From contig NZ_JAASAD010000005.1 in NCBI RefSeq assembly GCF_012726175.1, positions 203,222 through 267,221 of the forward strand: a DNA stretch of 64,000 bases, given 5' to 3'. The notes below the pieces were generated by a model that was not told the DNA's origin, searched no databases, and saw only the letters and a list, made by a program, of their open reading frames with translations. Source of the stretch: Micromonospora sp. HNM0581. GTDB taxonomy: Bacteria > Actinomycetota > Actinomycetes > Mycobacteriales > Micromonosporaceae. Shown in pieces: positions 33,393 through 42,467 of this stretch. Numbering within the stretch: the stretch's first letter is position 1; every line of letters begins with the position of its first letter. Position numbers and translations under genes: made by a program.

Positions 33393-33851
33393 GTGGACGC
33401 TGCGCAGCCGTGGAGCAGACCGGCCCGGCGACGCCATCCGATGCGGACCGGCCTCGTCGTCGCCGCAGCAGGGGTCGCCCTGTGCTGCGTCGGCATCGCC
33501 GGACTGGGCGCCTGGAATGTGCAACTTGTCACCCAGGCCGCCGGCCCGGTCCGCCAGACCACCGAAGGGTTCCTGCGCGAGGTCACCACGGGCGACACCG
33601 GCAGCGCGTACGAGCGGCTCTGCGACGAGGCCCGCACCCGCTGGAGCGAGATCGGCTTCACCAGCTGGGTGCGCACCCCACCCGTGGTCCGCGACTACGA
33701 GATCATGGACGTGTCCGTGGCCACCCACGGCGGCAGACCCCTCGGCACCGTCACCGTCGTGCTGACCCGCGACAGCGGCAGCACCGAACAGCGGGATCTG
33801 ACCGTGGTACGCGAGGACGGCGGCTGGCGGGTCTGCGGTGACCCGTACTGA
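33393..33851 (+). CDS. Hypothetical secreted or membrane-anchored protein (DUF4878-like)
   Basis: From GTG 33393 the product has 152 residues; ATG 33441 gives 136. A basic tail RPARRRHP is followed by one membrane segment, MRTGLVVAAAGVALCCVGIA, and an extracytoplasmic domain with QTTEGFLREVTTGDTGSAYE and LTRDSGSTEQRDLTVVREDG, ending WRVCGDPY. This is the pattern of NTF2-like DUF4878 domains. The Cys pair in the ectodomain could form a disulfide. The function is unknown. Confidence 0.7.
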   Translation: MDAAQPWSRPARRRHPMRTGLVVAAAGVALCCVGIAGLGAWNVQLVTQAAGPVRQTTEGFLREVTTGDTGSAYERLCDEARTRWSEIGFTSWVRTPPVVRDYEIMDVSVATHGGRPLGTVTVVLTRDSGSTEQRDLTVVREDGGWRVCGDPY

Positions 33852-33896
33852 CCTCGACCAGGGCCCACGCGCGGGCCACCCCGACGGTACCGGTGA

Positions 33897-34613
33897 TCAG
33901 TTGGCGGGCCCCAGGTCACCGGCACGGTGGTGCCGCCGGCACAGCACCTGGTACCGCACGTCCGCGGTGTCGACGGTGTCGCCGATGACGACCTGCGCGC
34001 CTTCACGGGCCACCCGCCCGTCGGCGACGCGGGCGTTGAGCAGGCCCTCCCGGCCGCACCAGCAGAGCACCTCGACCTGAATCCTGGCCACCGAGTCGGC
34101 CAACTCGAACAGCCGCTGCGCCGCCGGGAACAGGCCGGACCGGAAGTCGGTGGCCAGCCCGAAGGCATACACGTCGACATCGAAAATGTCGACCAGGTCG
34201 GCCATCTGCTCGACGTGCTCGACAGCGTAGAAGCTCGCCTCGTCACAGATCAGGTAGTCCACCCGGACCCCGTCGTTCCAGGCGTCGCGGACCAGGGTAC
34301 GCAGGTCCAGCGCGTCGGTCACCTCGATGGCCTCGTGGGCCAGCCCGATGCGGGTGGTCACCTGCGGGCCGAGGGAACGGTCGATGCGGGTGGTGACCAG
34401 GCCACGGCGTCCCTGCCGGGCATGGTTGTAGTTCATCTGCAAAGCCATCGTGGACTTGCCGCAGTCCATCGGCCCCCAGTAGAACCGCAGCGCGGCAGCG
34501 TGCGCCGGCCTCCCGTCGACGCCACGGGCGGCGACACATCCGGCCGGATCGTCGCTCTGCCCGGCAAGTGTCGGACGGGCCAGGCAGCTGGGTACGGCGT
34601 CGTCGGTCGTCAC
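33897..34613 (-). CDS. tdk: Thymidine kinase (type II)
   Basis: The 238-residue protein has Walker A GPMDCGKSTMALQM near residue 47, the DEA(S/T)F-type box in YLICDEASFYAVEHVEQMAD, the lasso-region GLATDFRSGLFPAAQRLFEL, and zinc ligands in EVLCWCGREGL and VLCRRHH. It phosphorylates thymidine in the salvage pathway. The first 40 residues extend beyond the usual family start; the true start could be downstream, but AAALRFYWGPM needs to be kept. It stands alone between convergent DUF4878-like and co-oriented MFS genes. Confidence 0.93.
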   Translation of the reverse strand: MTTDDAVPSCLARPTLAGQSDDPAGCVAARGVDGRPAHAAALRFYWGPMDCGKSTMALQMNYNHARQGRRGLVTTRIDRSLGPQVTTRIGLAHEAIEVTDALDLRTLVRDAWNDGVRVDYLICDEASFYAVEHVEQMADLVDIFDVDVYAFGLATDFRSGLFPAAQRLFELADSVARIQVEVLCWCGREGLLNARVADGRVAREGAQVVIGDTVDTADVRYQVLCRRHHRAGDLGPAN

Positions 34614-34695
34614 GGACCGGCAGCCTAGTGCGATGTGCCCCCGGCCCGCGCGGTTGACCCGGCCGGGGTGTCGATCATCGCACCGCCGACCCGGA

Positions 34696-36090
34696 TCACA
34701 GCACCCGCGGCGGCGTGTTCCCGGCGGCGACGATGGCCCGCCGGATCGGCACGGCCAGCAACAGCAGGAACCCGACCACGAAGAAGATCAGCAGGGAGAC
34801 CAGACCGACCCGGTAGGAGTTGGTGAGGTGGAACACCAGACCGAACACCAGCGGACCGAGCCAGCTGGTGCCCTTGTCGCTGATCTCGTAGAAGCCGTAG
34901 TACTCACCCTCCCTGCCGGCGGGAATCAGCTGACTGAACAGTGACCGACTCAATGCCTGGCTGCCACCGAGAACCAGGCCGATGGCCGCGCCGAGCAGCA
35001 TGAACGGCAGCGGTGCCTCGGCTGGCAGCCGGAACGCCGCGACGATCACCGCGGTCCAGAGCACCAGGCTGAGCAGGACCGTCTTCCAGGCCCCGATCCG
35101 CCCGGCCAGGGCACCCAGCCCCAACGCACCCCCGAAGGCGAGGAACTGCACCAGCAGGATCGTCACGATCAGGGTGCTCTGCCCCAGCCGTAGTTCCTCG
35201 GTGCCGTACTGGCTGGCCAGGGTGATGACGGTCTGGATGCCGTCGTTGTAGACCAGGAACGCCAGCAGGAAGAACAGCGTCAGCGGGTACGCCTTGATCT
35301 CCCGCAACGTGTGACCGAGTTGACGGAACCCGTCGGTGAGCACGTTGCCGCGGCCGGCGGCGGCCAGCGCGGCGTCGGTGGGACGCTCCCGCAGCCACCG
35401 CAGCGGCACCAGCGTGAACACCGCCCACCACAGCCCGGCCGAGACGATGGACCAGCGGGCCAGATCCAGGGTGCGTTCGGCGGTGCCGTTGTCGAACGAC
35501 TGCACCGCGACGAGGTTCAACGCCAGCAGCAGACCACCACCCAGGTAGCCCACCGCCCAGCCCCGGCTGGAGATCGCGTCACGCTCGTCCGGCCCAGCCA
35601 ACTGCGGCAGGAACGAGTTGTACACCACGATCGCCGCCCCGAAGCTGATATTGGCGACCACGAACAGCGCACCACCGAGCAGATACCGGTCGCCGGTGAC
35701 GAAAAGCATGCCGACGGTCGCGGCCGCGCCGGTGAACGCCGTGGCGGCCAGCAGCCGCTTCTTGTGCAGCGACCGGTCGGCGATCGCACCGACGACCGGC
35801 AACACGAGGACCGTCAACAGCACCGACAACGAGACCAGGAACGGGTAGTAGGAGCCGGGGGCGACCTTGACACCCAACGGGTAGACGTACCCGGCGCACT
35901 CGTCCGCGCCGAGTTCACAGCCGGCGGCCACCTTGGTCACACTCGTCAGGAACGGACCGAGGAACACCGTGATGACGGTGGTCTGGAAAGCCGAGTTCGC
36001 CCAGTCGTAGACGTACCAGCCGGTGCGCTCGCGTCGGGTGCTACTCGGTGGCGGCGCGTCCTGCGTCGCCGCGGTGACCGTCTCGGCCAT
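34696..36090 (-). CDS. MFS transporter, UMF1/Atg22-like
   Basis: The 464-residue permease has 12 predicted membrane segments and the UMF1 family opening RTGWYVYDWANSAFQTTVIT near residue 22, then GAIADRSLHKKRLLAATAFT and GGSQALSRSLFSQLIPAGRE. The substrate is unknown. In Streptomyces I recall a homologue placed between rbpA and a GDPD gene; here it is 21 bases upstream-to-downstream from the GDPD gene and shares its strand, suggesting an operon. Confidence 0.88.
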   Translation of the reverse strand: MAETVTAATQDAPPPSSTRRERTGWYVYDWANSAFQTTVITVFLGPFLTSVTKVAAGCELGADECAGYVYPLGVKVAPGSYYPFLVSLSVLLTVLVLPVVGAIADRSLHKKRLLAATAFTGAAATVGMLFVTGDRYLLGGALFVVANISFGAAIVVYNSFLPQLAGPDERDAISSRGWAVGYLGGGLLLALNLVAVQSFDNGTAERTLDLARWSIVSAGLWWAVFTLVPLRWLRERPTDAALAAAGRGNVLTDGFRQLGHTLREIKAYPLTLFFLLAFLVYNDGIQTVITLASQYGTEELRLGQSTLIVTILLVQFLAFGGALGLGALAGRIGAWKTVLLSLVLWTAVIVAAFRLPAEAPLPFMLLGAAIGLVLGGSQALSRSLFSQLIPAGREGEYYGFYEISDKGTSWLGPLVFGLVFHLTNSYRVGLVSLLIFFVVGFLLLLAVPIRRAIVAAGNTPPRVL

Positions 36091-36111
36091 AGGGGTCCTC
36101 CGCCCGGGTGT

Positions 36112-36876
36112 TCAGGCGGCCCAGTGGCCGCGGCTGCGGTAGACGTCGCGCAGCACGCCGACGTGGTCGGTCATGATGCCATCCACCCCGAGATCAAGTA
36201 ACTCGTGCATCTCGGTGGGTTCGTCGATCGTCCAGACGTGCACCTGCAACCCCAGCCGGTGGGCCGTACGCACGAACCGCCGGTCGACCACCGGCACCCG
36301 GCCGTAGCGCACCGGCACCTGCGCGGCCACCACCGACGGTGGCAGCCGCAGCGGCCGTCCCGCCCACGAGGCCCACCGCAGTCGGGCCACTCCGCGGACC
36401 CCCAGGCCGGTGGCGATGCGTCCCCTGGTCAACGCACGCAGCCGGGTCAGCCGGGCGTCACTGAACGAGGCCAGCAGCACCCGGTCGGCGGCACCGGCCC
36501 GGTCGACAGTGGCCACCGTGGGTGCCACCGCCTGCTCGCTCTTGACGTCGATGTTGAACCGCACCTGCGGCCACGCGTCGAGCACCTCGTCGAGGCGGGG
36601 CACCGCGGCACCACCACCGACACGCACCGTGGCCAGGTCCGCCCAGCGCATCGCGTCGACCCGGCCACGCTGACCGGTGACCCGTTCCAGGGTGTCGTCG
36701 TGGAACACCACGGCCACCCCGTCGGCGGTGCCGTGCACGTCGGTCTCGACGTACCGGTACCCCAGCTCGACTGCCCGGGCGAAAGCGGCGGCGGTGTTCT
36801 CGTCACCGTCGGCGGCGCCGCCTCGGTGGGCGAAGGCCAGCGGTGCGGGCGCGTCGAGGTAGGGGTGCACGGTCAT
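36112..36876 (-). CDS. Glycerophosphodiester phosphodiesterase
   Basis: From ATG 36876 the 254-residue protein begins MTVHPYLDAPAPLAFAHRGG and has the catalytic and metal residues of the GDPD barrel: AHRGG, DENTAAAFARAVELGYRYVE, TDVHGTADGVAVVFHDDTLE (E-x-D and H), FNIDVKSE and VHVWTIDEPTEMHELLDLGV, ending GVDGIMTDHVGVL. It hydrolyses glycerophosphodiesters to glycerol 3-phosphate and an alcohol. No signal peptide is present, so it is cytosolic. It precedes the MFS gene in the same direction. A longer reading from 37044 adds an unlikely leader. Confidence 0.92.
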   Translation of the reverse strand: MTVHPYLDAPAPLAFAHRGGAADGDENTAAAFARAVELGYRYVETDVHGTADGVAVVFHDDTLERVTGQRGRVDAMRWADLATVRVGGGAAVPRLDEVLDAWPQVRFNIDVKSEQAVAPTVATVDRAGAADRVLLASFSDARLTRLRALTRGRIATGLGVRGVARLRWASWAGRPLRLPPSVVAAQVPVRYGRVPVVDRRFVRTAHRLGLQVHVWTIDEPTEMHELLDLGVDGIMTDHVGVLRDVYRSRGHWAA

Positions 36877-36949
36877 GGGCACGCGGCGAAGTATGCCTGT
36901 CCCCGGTGACTTCCCGGTGGCGGGCCAGGTACCTCGGATCGTCCACGTC

Positions 36950-37237
36950 TCATACCTGCGGGGTGCCGGATGCCTCCGGATAGACGAGGATCGGCGCACC
37001 GGTGGCGACCACCGCAGCGGCGGCATCCAGGGCCCGGTGCACACCCTTGGTGCCCCGGTCGACGCGGATGTGCCCGGCGCGGCGCATCGCGGCGCCGATC
37101 AGCGGGGCCCGGAACAGCCCACCCGTGGCCATGATCCTCGGTGCCACCCGGCAGGCCGCGGCGAGCACGATCGGGTCGAACGGGCTGACGTGGTTGGCGG
37201 CCAGGATCAGCGGTCCGCCGCGCGGGCCGGGTGGCAC
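36950..37237 (-). pseudogene. Truncated 1-acylglycerol-3-phosphate acyltransferase (PlsC)
   Basis: The fragment GGPLILAANHVSPFDPIVLA carries the HX4D catalytic motif, then APRIMATGGLFRAPLIGAAM and GAPILVYPEASGTPQV, which ends just at the glycerol-phosphate-binding YPEG motif. About half of a PlsC domain is missing at the C-terminus and the N-terminus is short. It fills most of the 477-base gap between the GDPD gene and cydA and is probably non-functional. Confidence 0.7.
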
Positions 37238-37307
37238 AGGTGAGCAGGGTCATTGGTCCCGGGCCGGTTCGGGTCGTCCGCCCCTGCGGATCCGCGTACG
37301 ACGCAAT

Positions 37308-37332
37308 GTAGTATTTACTACGTCTTGTAGTA
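37308..37332. promoter_or_regulatory. BlaI/MecI-like operator upstream of cydA
   Basis: Three hexamers alternate: GTAGTA (37308-37313), TACTAC (37316-37321) and GTAGTA (37327-37332). TACTAC-N5-GTAGTA resembles the TACTAC/GTAGTA operators of BlaI-family repressors. It lies 22 bases before the cydA start, where a repressor would block the promoter. No Rex-type site was noticed nearby. Confidence 0.6.
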
Positions 37333-37353
37333 TGAGTCGCTGGGGGGTCGCAG

Positions 37354-38757
37354 GTGGACGCGTTGGACGTCGCCCGCTGGCAGTTCGGTGTCACCACCGT
37401 CTACCACTTTCTCTTCGTACCGCTGACCATCGGCCTGTCCGTCCTGGTCGCCATCCTCCAGACACTCTGGCACCGCACCGGCGACGAAAAGTACCTCAAA
37501 CTCACCAAGTTCTACGGCAAACTCTTCCTGATCAACTTCGCCATGGGTGTCGTCACCGGCATCGTCCAGGAATTCCAGTTCGGCATGAACTGGAGCGACT
37601 ACTCCCGCTTCGTCGGCGACATCTTCGGCGCACCCCTGGCCATCGAAGCCCTCGTCGCGTTCTTCCTCGAATCCACCTTCATCGGCCTGTGGATCTTCGG
37701 ATGGGACCGACTACCCGCCCGCCTGCACCTGGCCAGCATCTGGACCGCCGCCATCGGCACCAACCTGTCCGCCTACTTCATCCTCGCCGCGAACTCGTTC
37801 ATGCAGAACCCCGTCGGCTACCGCTACAACCCGGACACCGGCCGAGCCGAACTGACCGACTTCCTCGCCGTGCTGACCAACAAGGTCGCCCTGATCACCT
37901 TCCCGCACACCATCGCCGGCGCCTTCCTGGTCGCCGGATCGCTGCTGGTGGCCGTCGCCCTGTGGCACCTCATCCGCAACCGCGACAGCGCCGACACCCC
38001 CGCCTACCGCTTCGCCGCCCGCTTCGGCGCCTGGGTCACCCTGGCCAGCGCCGCCCTCGTCGTCGTCACCGGCGACATCCAAGGCAAAATCATGACGCAG
38101 GTACAACCGATGAAGATGGCCGCCGCCGAAGGGCTCTACACCACCGAAAGCCCCGCGTCGTTCTCCGTACTGACCATCGGCAGCCTCGACGGCAGCCGCG
38201 AACTGTTCGCCCTCAAGATCCCGTACCTGCTGTCCTACCTCGGCACCGGCGACCCCAACGGCACCGTGCAGGGCATCAACGACCTCCAGGCCCGCTACAG
38301 CGCCCAGTACGGCGCCGGCAGCTACACCCCGATCATCCCGGTCACCTACTGGAGCTTCCGGATGATGATCGGCTTCGGGCTCGCCGCCGCCGCCATCGCC
38401 CTACTGGTCCTCTGGACCCACCGCAAAGGACGCACCCCCACCAGCACCTGGCTGCTGCGCGCCGGCCTCGCCATGCCGATCCTGCCGCTACTGGCCAACT
38501 CCTTCGGCTGGATCTTCACCGAGATGGGCCGCCAACCCTGGATCGTCTTCGGCGAGATGCTCACCCGCGACGGCGTATCCCGCAGCGTCAGCCTCACCGA
38601 AGTCCTCACCTCCTTCACCGCCTTCACCCTCATCTACGCCACCCTCGCCATCATCGAGGTGAAACTACTGATCCGCTACGCCAAGGCCGGCGTCCCCGAC
38701 ATCACCCCCACCCCCGAACCCGACGACACCGAACGTCCGCTCACCTTCGCCTACTGA
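37354..38757 (+). CDS. cydA: Cytochrome bd oxidase subunit I
   Basis: The 467-residue subunit begins MDALDVARWQFGVTTVYHFL, with the haem b595 His in TTVYHFLFVP, haem b558 His in ALITFPHTIAGAF near residue 188, and the signature EMGRQPWIVFGEMLTRDGVS near residue 390. The Q loop is of the short type. With CydB it forms the quinol oxidase that reduces O2 at low oxygen tension in the membrane. GTG 37354 follows GGGGGG. A BlaI-like operator precedes it. cydB follows 14 bases downstream; cydCD is not in the window. Confidence 0.96.
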   Translation: MDALDVARWQFGVTTVYHFLFVPLTIGLSVLVAILQTLWHRTGDEKYLKLTKFYGKLFLINFAMGVVTGIVQEFQFGMNWSDYSRFVGDIFGAPLAIEALVAFFLESTFIGLWIFGWDRLPARLHLASIWTAAIGTNLSAYFILAANSFMQNPVGYRYNPDTGRAELTDFLAVLTNKVALITFPHTIAGAFLVAGSLLVAVALWHLIRNRDSADTPAYRFAARFGAWVTLASAALVVVTGDIQGKIMTQVQPMKMAAAEGLYTTESPASFSVLTIGSLDGSRELFALKIPYLLSYLGTGDPNGTVQGINDLQARYSAQYGAGSYTPIIPVTYWSFRMMIGFGLAAAAIALLVLWTHRKGRTPTSTWLLRAGLAMPILPLLANSFGWIFTEMGRQPWIVFGEMLTRDGVSRSVSLTEVLTSFTAFTLIYATLAIIEVKLLIRYAKAGVPDITPTPEPDDTERPLTFAY

Positions 38758-38771
38758 GCCCGGAGCCACCC

Positions 38772-39770
38772 GTGGAACTGACCACCATCTGGTTTCTCCT
38801 CGTCGCCGTCCTGTTCACCGGCTACTTCATCCTCGAAGGCTTCGACTTCGGCGTCGGCATGCTGCTGCCCGTACTCGGCCGCGACGACAAGGAACGCCGC
38901 GTCATGATCAACACCATCGGGCCGGTCTGGGACGGCAACGAGGTCTGGCTGATCACCGCCGGAGGCGCCATGTTCGCCGCCTTCCCCGAGTGGTACGCCA
39001 CCCTCTTCTCCGGCTTCTACCTACCCCTGCTACTCATCCTGCTGGCCCTGATCGCCCGCGGCGTCGCCTTCGAATACCGCCACAAGCGTCCCGAGGCATC
39101 CTGGAAACGCCGCTGGGACAACGCCATCTTCTTCGGCTCACTCGTCCCGGCGATCCTGTGGGGCGTGGCGTTCGCCAACATCCTGCGCGGCGTGCCGCTG
39201 GACGCCGACCACGAGTACGTCGGCGGACTGCTCAACCTGCTCAACCCGTACGCCCTGCTCGGCGGCGCCACCACCGCGGCGCTGTTCGCCACCCACGGCG
39301 CCGTCTTCGTCGCCCTCAAGACCGTCGGCGACATCCGCGGCCGGGCCGCCGCCCTCGCCGTGCGCCTGGGCGTGGCCGCGGCGGTCCTCGCGGTGGCCTT
39401 CCTGAGCTGGACCCTGACCATCCGCTCCAGCACGGCCGCCGTCGTGCTCGCCGTCGCCGCCGCGCTCGCCCTGCTCGGCGGTCTCGCCGCCGCCACGGTA
39501 CGCCGCGAAGGCTGGGCCTTCACCGGCACCGCCGCCGCGATCGGCCTCGCGGTGGCCACCCTCTTCACCGCCCTCTTCCCGAACGTCCTGCCCTCCACAC
39601 TCGACCCGACCGGCACACTCACCGCCACCAACGCCGCCTCCACCCCCTACACCCTCACGATCATGACCTGGGTCGCGGTGTTCTTCACCCCCATCGTGCT
39701 GGCCTACCAGGGCTGGACCTACTGGGTCTTCCGCAAACGCATCGGCGTCACCCACATCCCACACCACTGA
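38772..39770 (+). CDS. cydB: Cytochrome bd oxidase subunit II
   Basis: From GTG 38772 the 332-residue protein reads VELTTIWFLLVAVLFTGYFI then LEGFDFGVGMLLP and INTIGPVWDGNEVWLITAGG, the CydB signatures, with eight membrane segments and the terminal QGWTYWVFRKRIGVTHIPHH. It pairs with CydA. The long in-frame extension upstream to 37002 overlaps cydA and is a shadow. Confidence 0.95.
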   Translation: MELTTIWFLLVAVLFTGYFILEGFDFGVGMLLPVLGRDDKERRVMINTIGPVWDGNEVWLITAGGAMFAAFPEWYATLFSGFYLPLLLILLALIARGVAFEYRHKRPEASWKRRWDNAIFFGSLVPAILWGVAFANILRGVPLDADHEYVGGLLNLLNPYALLGGATTAALFATHGAVFVALKTVGDIRGRAAALAVRLGVAAAVLAVAFLSWTLTIRSSTAAVVLAVAAALALLGGLAAATVRREGWAFTGTAAAIGLAVATLFTALFPNVLPSTLDPTGTLTATNAASTPYTLTIMTWVAVFFTPIVLAYQGWTYWVFRKRIGVTHIPHH

Positions 39771-39825
39771 CCCACCCCACCGGCGAATCCAGCCGCCCCA
39801 CCACCACGACCACTATCGTCAGCCC

Positions 39826-40992
39826 GTGCCCGACGTGCGTGAACTCACCCCCGACGACCTGAACGACGCCTGGCAACTCGGCCGGCTCGCCTTCGGCTCC
39901 GACCCGCAACCACCCCCACCACCAAACCCCACCGGCCGCACCGCCTACGGCGCCTTCGACTCCACCGGAAAACTCATCGGCAAGGCCGTCGACCTGCACG
40001 ACGAACAATGGTGGAGCGGACACGCCGTACCCGCCGCAGACGTCGCCGGCGTCGCCGTCGCACCCGAAGCACGCGGCACCGGAGTGGGCCGAGCCCTGCT
40101 GAGCACCCTGCTCCGCCACGCCCACGACCGCGGCGCCGCCGTCAGCGCGCTGTTCCCCACCACCGCCGCCCCCTACCGCGCCTGCGGCTGGGAGATCACC
40201 GGCCAACGACGCACCCTCGACCTGCCCACCGCCACCCTGCCCCGACACCGCCCCGACCCACGGCTGACCGTCCGCGCCGGCACTCCCGGCGACCTGCCCG
40301 CCACCGCCGAGCTCTACCGACACGTCGCCCACCACCGCAACGGCCTGCTCACCCGCACCCACCGCCGGTTCACCGCCACCGACGAGCTGCCCTACGACGG
40401 GCTCACCCTCGTCGAACACGACGACCAACTGGTCGGCTACGCCGGCTGGGACCGGGGCCGCGGTTACGGCCCCGACGCCGTCCTCACCGTCGAAGACATC
40501 CTCGCCACCACGGCCGACGCCACCCAAGCCCTCGTCGGCGTCCTCGCCAGCTGGTGCAGCGTCACCCCGACCCTGCGCGTGACCCCGCTACCCGGCGACA
40601 CCGTCAGCACCCACCTGCCCCTGGAACGCGCCCGCGAACACGAACGCGACACCTGGATGCACCGACCCGTCGACATCGTCCGCGCCGTACAGGCCCGCGG
40701 CTGGCCCACCCACACCCACGGCCAGGTCACCTTCACCCTCACCGACGACCTCGCCGACTGGAACACCGGCACCTGGCAACTCACCGTCGCCGACGGCCAC
40801 GCCGACCTGCACCGCACCACCAACGACACCGACCTGCACCTGACCGTACGCGGCTTCGCCCGCCTCTACACCGGCACCGCCACCGCCCGAACCCTCGCCG
40901 AAACCGGGCTCCTGCACCACACCACACCCGACCCCAGCGCCCTGGACCTGCTCGCCGCCGGACCCACCGCCCACCTCATCGACTACTTCTGA
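39826..40992 (+). CDS. GNAT acetyltransferase, Eis-like
   Basis: The 388-residue protein has an N-terminal GNAT domain with acetyl-CoA motif VAGVAVAPEARGTGVGRALL near residue 74, a second degenerate GNAT-like domain, and a C-terminal SCP2-like domain (NTGTWQLTVADGHADLHRTT). It ends LIDYF; a free C-terminal Phe carboxylate serves as base in mycobacterial Eis. Eis enzymes acetylate lysines of proteins or aminoglycoside amines. The overall length and layout fit the Eis family. A hairpin terminator follows. Confidence 0.85.
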   Translation: MPDVRELTPDDLNDAWQLGRLAFGSDPQPPPPPNPTGRTAYGAFDSTGKLIGKAVDLHDEQWWSGHAVPAADVAGVAVAPEARGTGVGRALLSTLLRHAHDRGAAVSALFPTTAAPYRACGWEITGQRRTLDLPTATLPRHRPDPRLTVRAGTPGDLPATAELYRHVAHHRNGLLTRTHRRFTATDELPYDGLTLVEHDDQLVGYAGWDRGRGYGPDAVLTVEDILATTADATQALVGVLASWCSVTPTLRVTPLPGDTVSTHLPLERAREHERDTWMHRPVDIVRAVQARGWPTHTHGQVTFTLTDDLADWNTGTWQLTVADGHADLHRTTNDTDLHLTVRGFARLYTGTATARTLAETGLLHHTTPDPSALDLLAAGPTAHLIDYF

Positions 40993-41000
40993 CAGACGCC

Positions 41001-41039
41001 GCGGCCCGGCCCGGCACGTCACATGCCGGACCGGGCCGC
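41001..41039. terminator. Terminator between eis-like gene and DUF6319 gene
   Basis: A 16-bp stem with one mismatch (41001-41016 with 41024-41039) and a CGTCACA loop lies between convergent stops. Confidence 0.75.
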
Positions 41040-41063
41040 CGGTCGGATCGGAACCTGCCGTAC

Positions 41064-41792
41064 TCAGCCCGCCTCGCGCAACTCCGCCAACCGGGCCTCG
41101 ATCTCTGCCAACTCCGCCCGCAACTTCTCCGCCTGCTGCTCCGCCTCCGACCGCTCCGCAGACAGAATCTGCTCCACCGCCTCCTGCACCCCCGGAACAT
41201 CCACCAACGCCACCATCCGCAGCGCCTCCGCCGGCTTGAGCACGTACGGCTTCGCCAACACCTTGCTGCCCTGCTGCGCGGCGACCGTCCACTCACCCTC
41301 GGCATAGGCCAACGTGACCGTCAACCCCGCCGGCCCCTTCGGCTTGGCCGCCTTCACCACCCGCCGGGCCGGTTTGGCTTCCGCCTTCGGCTCCACCGTC
41401 TCGTCCACCCTCGACTCCTCCTGACGCGGCTGCTCCACCTGACGCTGCTCCTCCCGACGCGGCTGCGGCACCCGGTCCAACACGAACTCCGGCTCCACCT
41501 GCGCCGGCACCACCGGCTCCGACTCCACCTTGGGCTCCACCGGCCGCCGACCCGCACCACGCGGCGCCACCGCCACATCAGTGGGGGAGAACGGCAACTC
41601 GTCACGGCCGAACCGCACCACCACGAACTCGTCGGACTCCGCCGGATCAGTCAACTCCACCACCTGACCCAGCTGCCCAGCGATCTGACCCGCCGCCGCA
41701 GTGAACACCACCTTCGGCTTACGCCCCGCGGCCAACGCCTCCCGGATGCCGCGCACCTCGTCCTCGGACAGTCCCTGACCAGCGGCACCCAT
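41064..41792 (-). CDS. DUF6319-like hypothetical protein
   Basis: From ATG 41792 the 242-residue protein begins MGAAGQGLSEDEVRGIREAL and has a folded N-terminal region (KVVFTAAAGQIAGQLGQVVE, EFVVVRFGRDELPFSPTDVA), a long Pro/Glu/Arg-rich linker (about 85-150), a second small domain (GLTVTLAYAEGEWTVAAQQG) and a C-terminal coiled coil (ERSEAEQQAEKLRAELAEIE). I recall this layout as DUF6319 from actinobacteria. The function is unknown. Confidence 0.7.
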   Translation of the reverse strand: MGAAGQGLSEDEVRGIREALAAGRKPKVVFTAAAGQIAGQLGQVVELTDPAESDEFVVVRFGRDELPFSPTDVAVAPRGAGRRPVEPKVESEPVVPAQVEPEFVLDRVPQPRREEQRQVEQPRQEESRVDETVEPKAEAKPARRVVKAAKPKGPAGLTVTLAYAEGEWTVAAQQGSKVLAKPYVLKPAEALRMVALVDVPGVQEAVEQILSAERSEAEQQAEKLRAELAEIEARLAELREAG

Positions 41793-41865
41793 CGCCCAAC
41801 CTCGTTTCCTCGTACACCTGTTCAGACGCCTGCCTTGATACCAGCCGCCCGTGACAACCCGAAGA

Positions 41866-42327
41866 TCAGCCCCCCAACGCGCGCAACGCCCGATCCGCAT
41901 GCTCGTTCATGCCCAACTCGCTGTGCACCACTTCGATGACCCGCCGATCCACCCCGATCACGAACGTCATCCGACGCGTACTCAACGGCCCCAACGGCAA
42001 CCGGCGCCGCACCCCGAACCGGTCCGCCACCACACCATCCGCATCCGACAACAACGGATAGTCGAACCCGTGCAACCGCGAGAACTCCGCCTGCCGCGAC
42101 ACCGGATCGCGGCTGATACCCACCCGCTGCGCACCCACAGCCGCGAACTCCGCCGCCAGATCCCGAAAGTGACAACTCTCCGCCGTGCAACCCCGCGTCA
42201 TCGCCGCCGGATAGAAGAACAACACCACCGGACCCGACTCCAGCAGCTGCGTCAACCGCCGCGACCGACCCGTCTCGTCCGGCAACTCGAAATCCTCGAC
42301 CAGATCCCCGACACCCACACCCGTCAC
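41866..42327 (-). CDS. Peroxiredoxin (AhpC/TSA, Bcp/PrxQ-like)
   Basis: From GTG 42327 (GGGAGG upstream) the 153-residue protein reads VTGVGVGDLVEDFELPDETG, with the active site VVLFFYPAAMTRGCTAESCH. The peroxidatic Cys and a second Cys five residues later match the PrxQ arrangement; the conserved Thr of the usual PxxxTxxC is represented by PAAMTRGC. It reduces hydroperoxides with thiol donors. It is divergent from the SDR gene. Confidence 0.9.
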   Translation of the reverse strand: MTGVGVGDLVEDFELPDETGRSRRLTQLLESGPVVLFFYPAAMTRGCTAESCHFRDLAAEFAAVGAQRVGISRDPVSRQAEFSRLHGFDYPLLSDADGVVADRFGVRRRLPLGPLSTRRMTFVIGVDRRVIEVVHSELGMNEHADRALRALGG

Positions 42328-42467
42328 GAGTCCTCCCAACGACACTGTGGCCGCGAGCGTATGCCATCGACCTGGACCGGCCGCGCAGACAAGACACCGC
42401 GCCACCCGGCACCGCGACCACCCCGGTAACGTCCCCGACACCAGCTCGGGGCAGGGGAGAGGCCACA

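Noticed and set aside
37002..38771. In-frame upstream extension of cydB through the whole of cydA
   Set aside because: It overlaps cydA and the operator; cydB has a proper GTG start at 38772 with the family N-terminus.
40008..41939. A 643-codon plus-strand open frame over the Eis-like gene and DUF6319 gene
   Set aside because: It runs through the terminator between two convergent genes and encodes Arg/Pro/His repeats, so it is a shadow.
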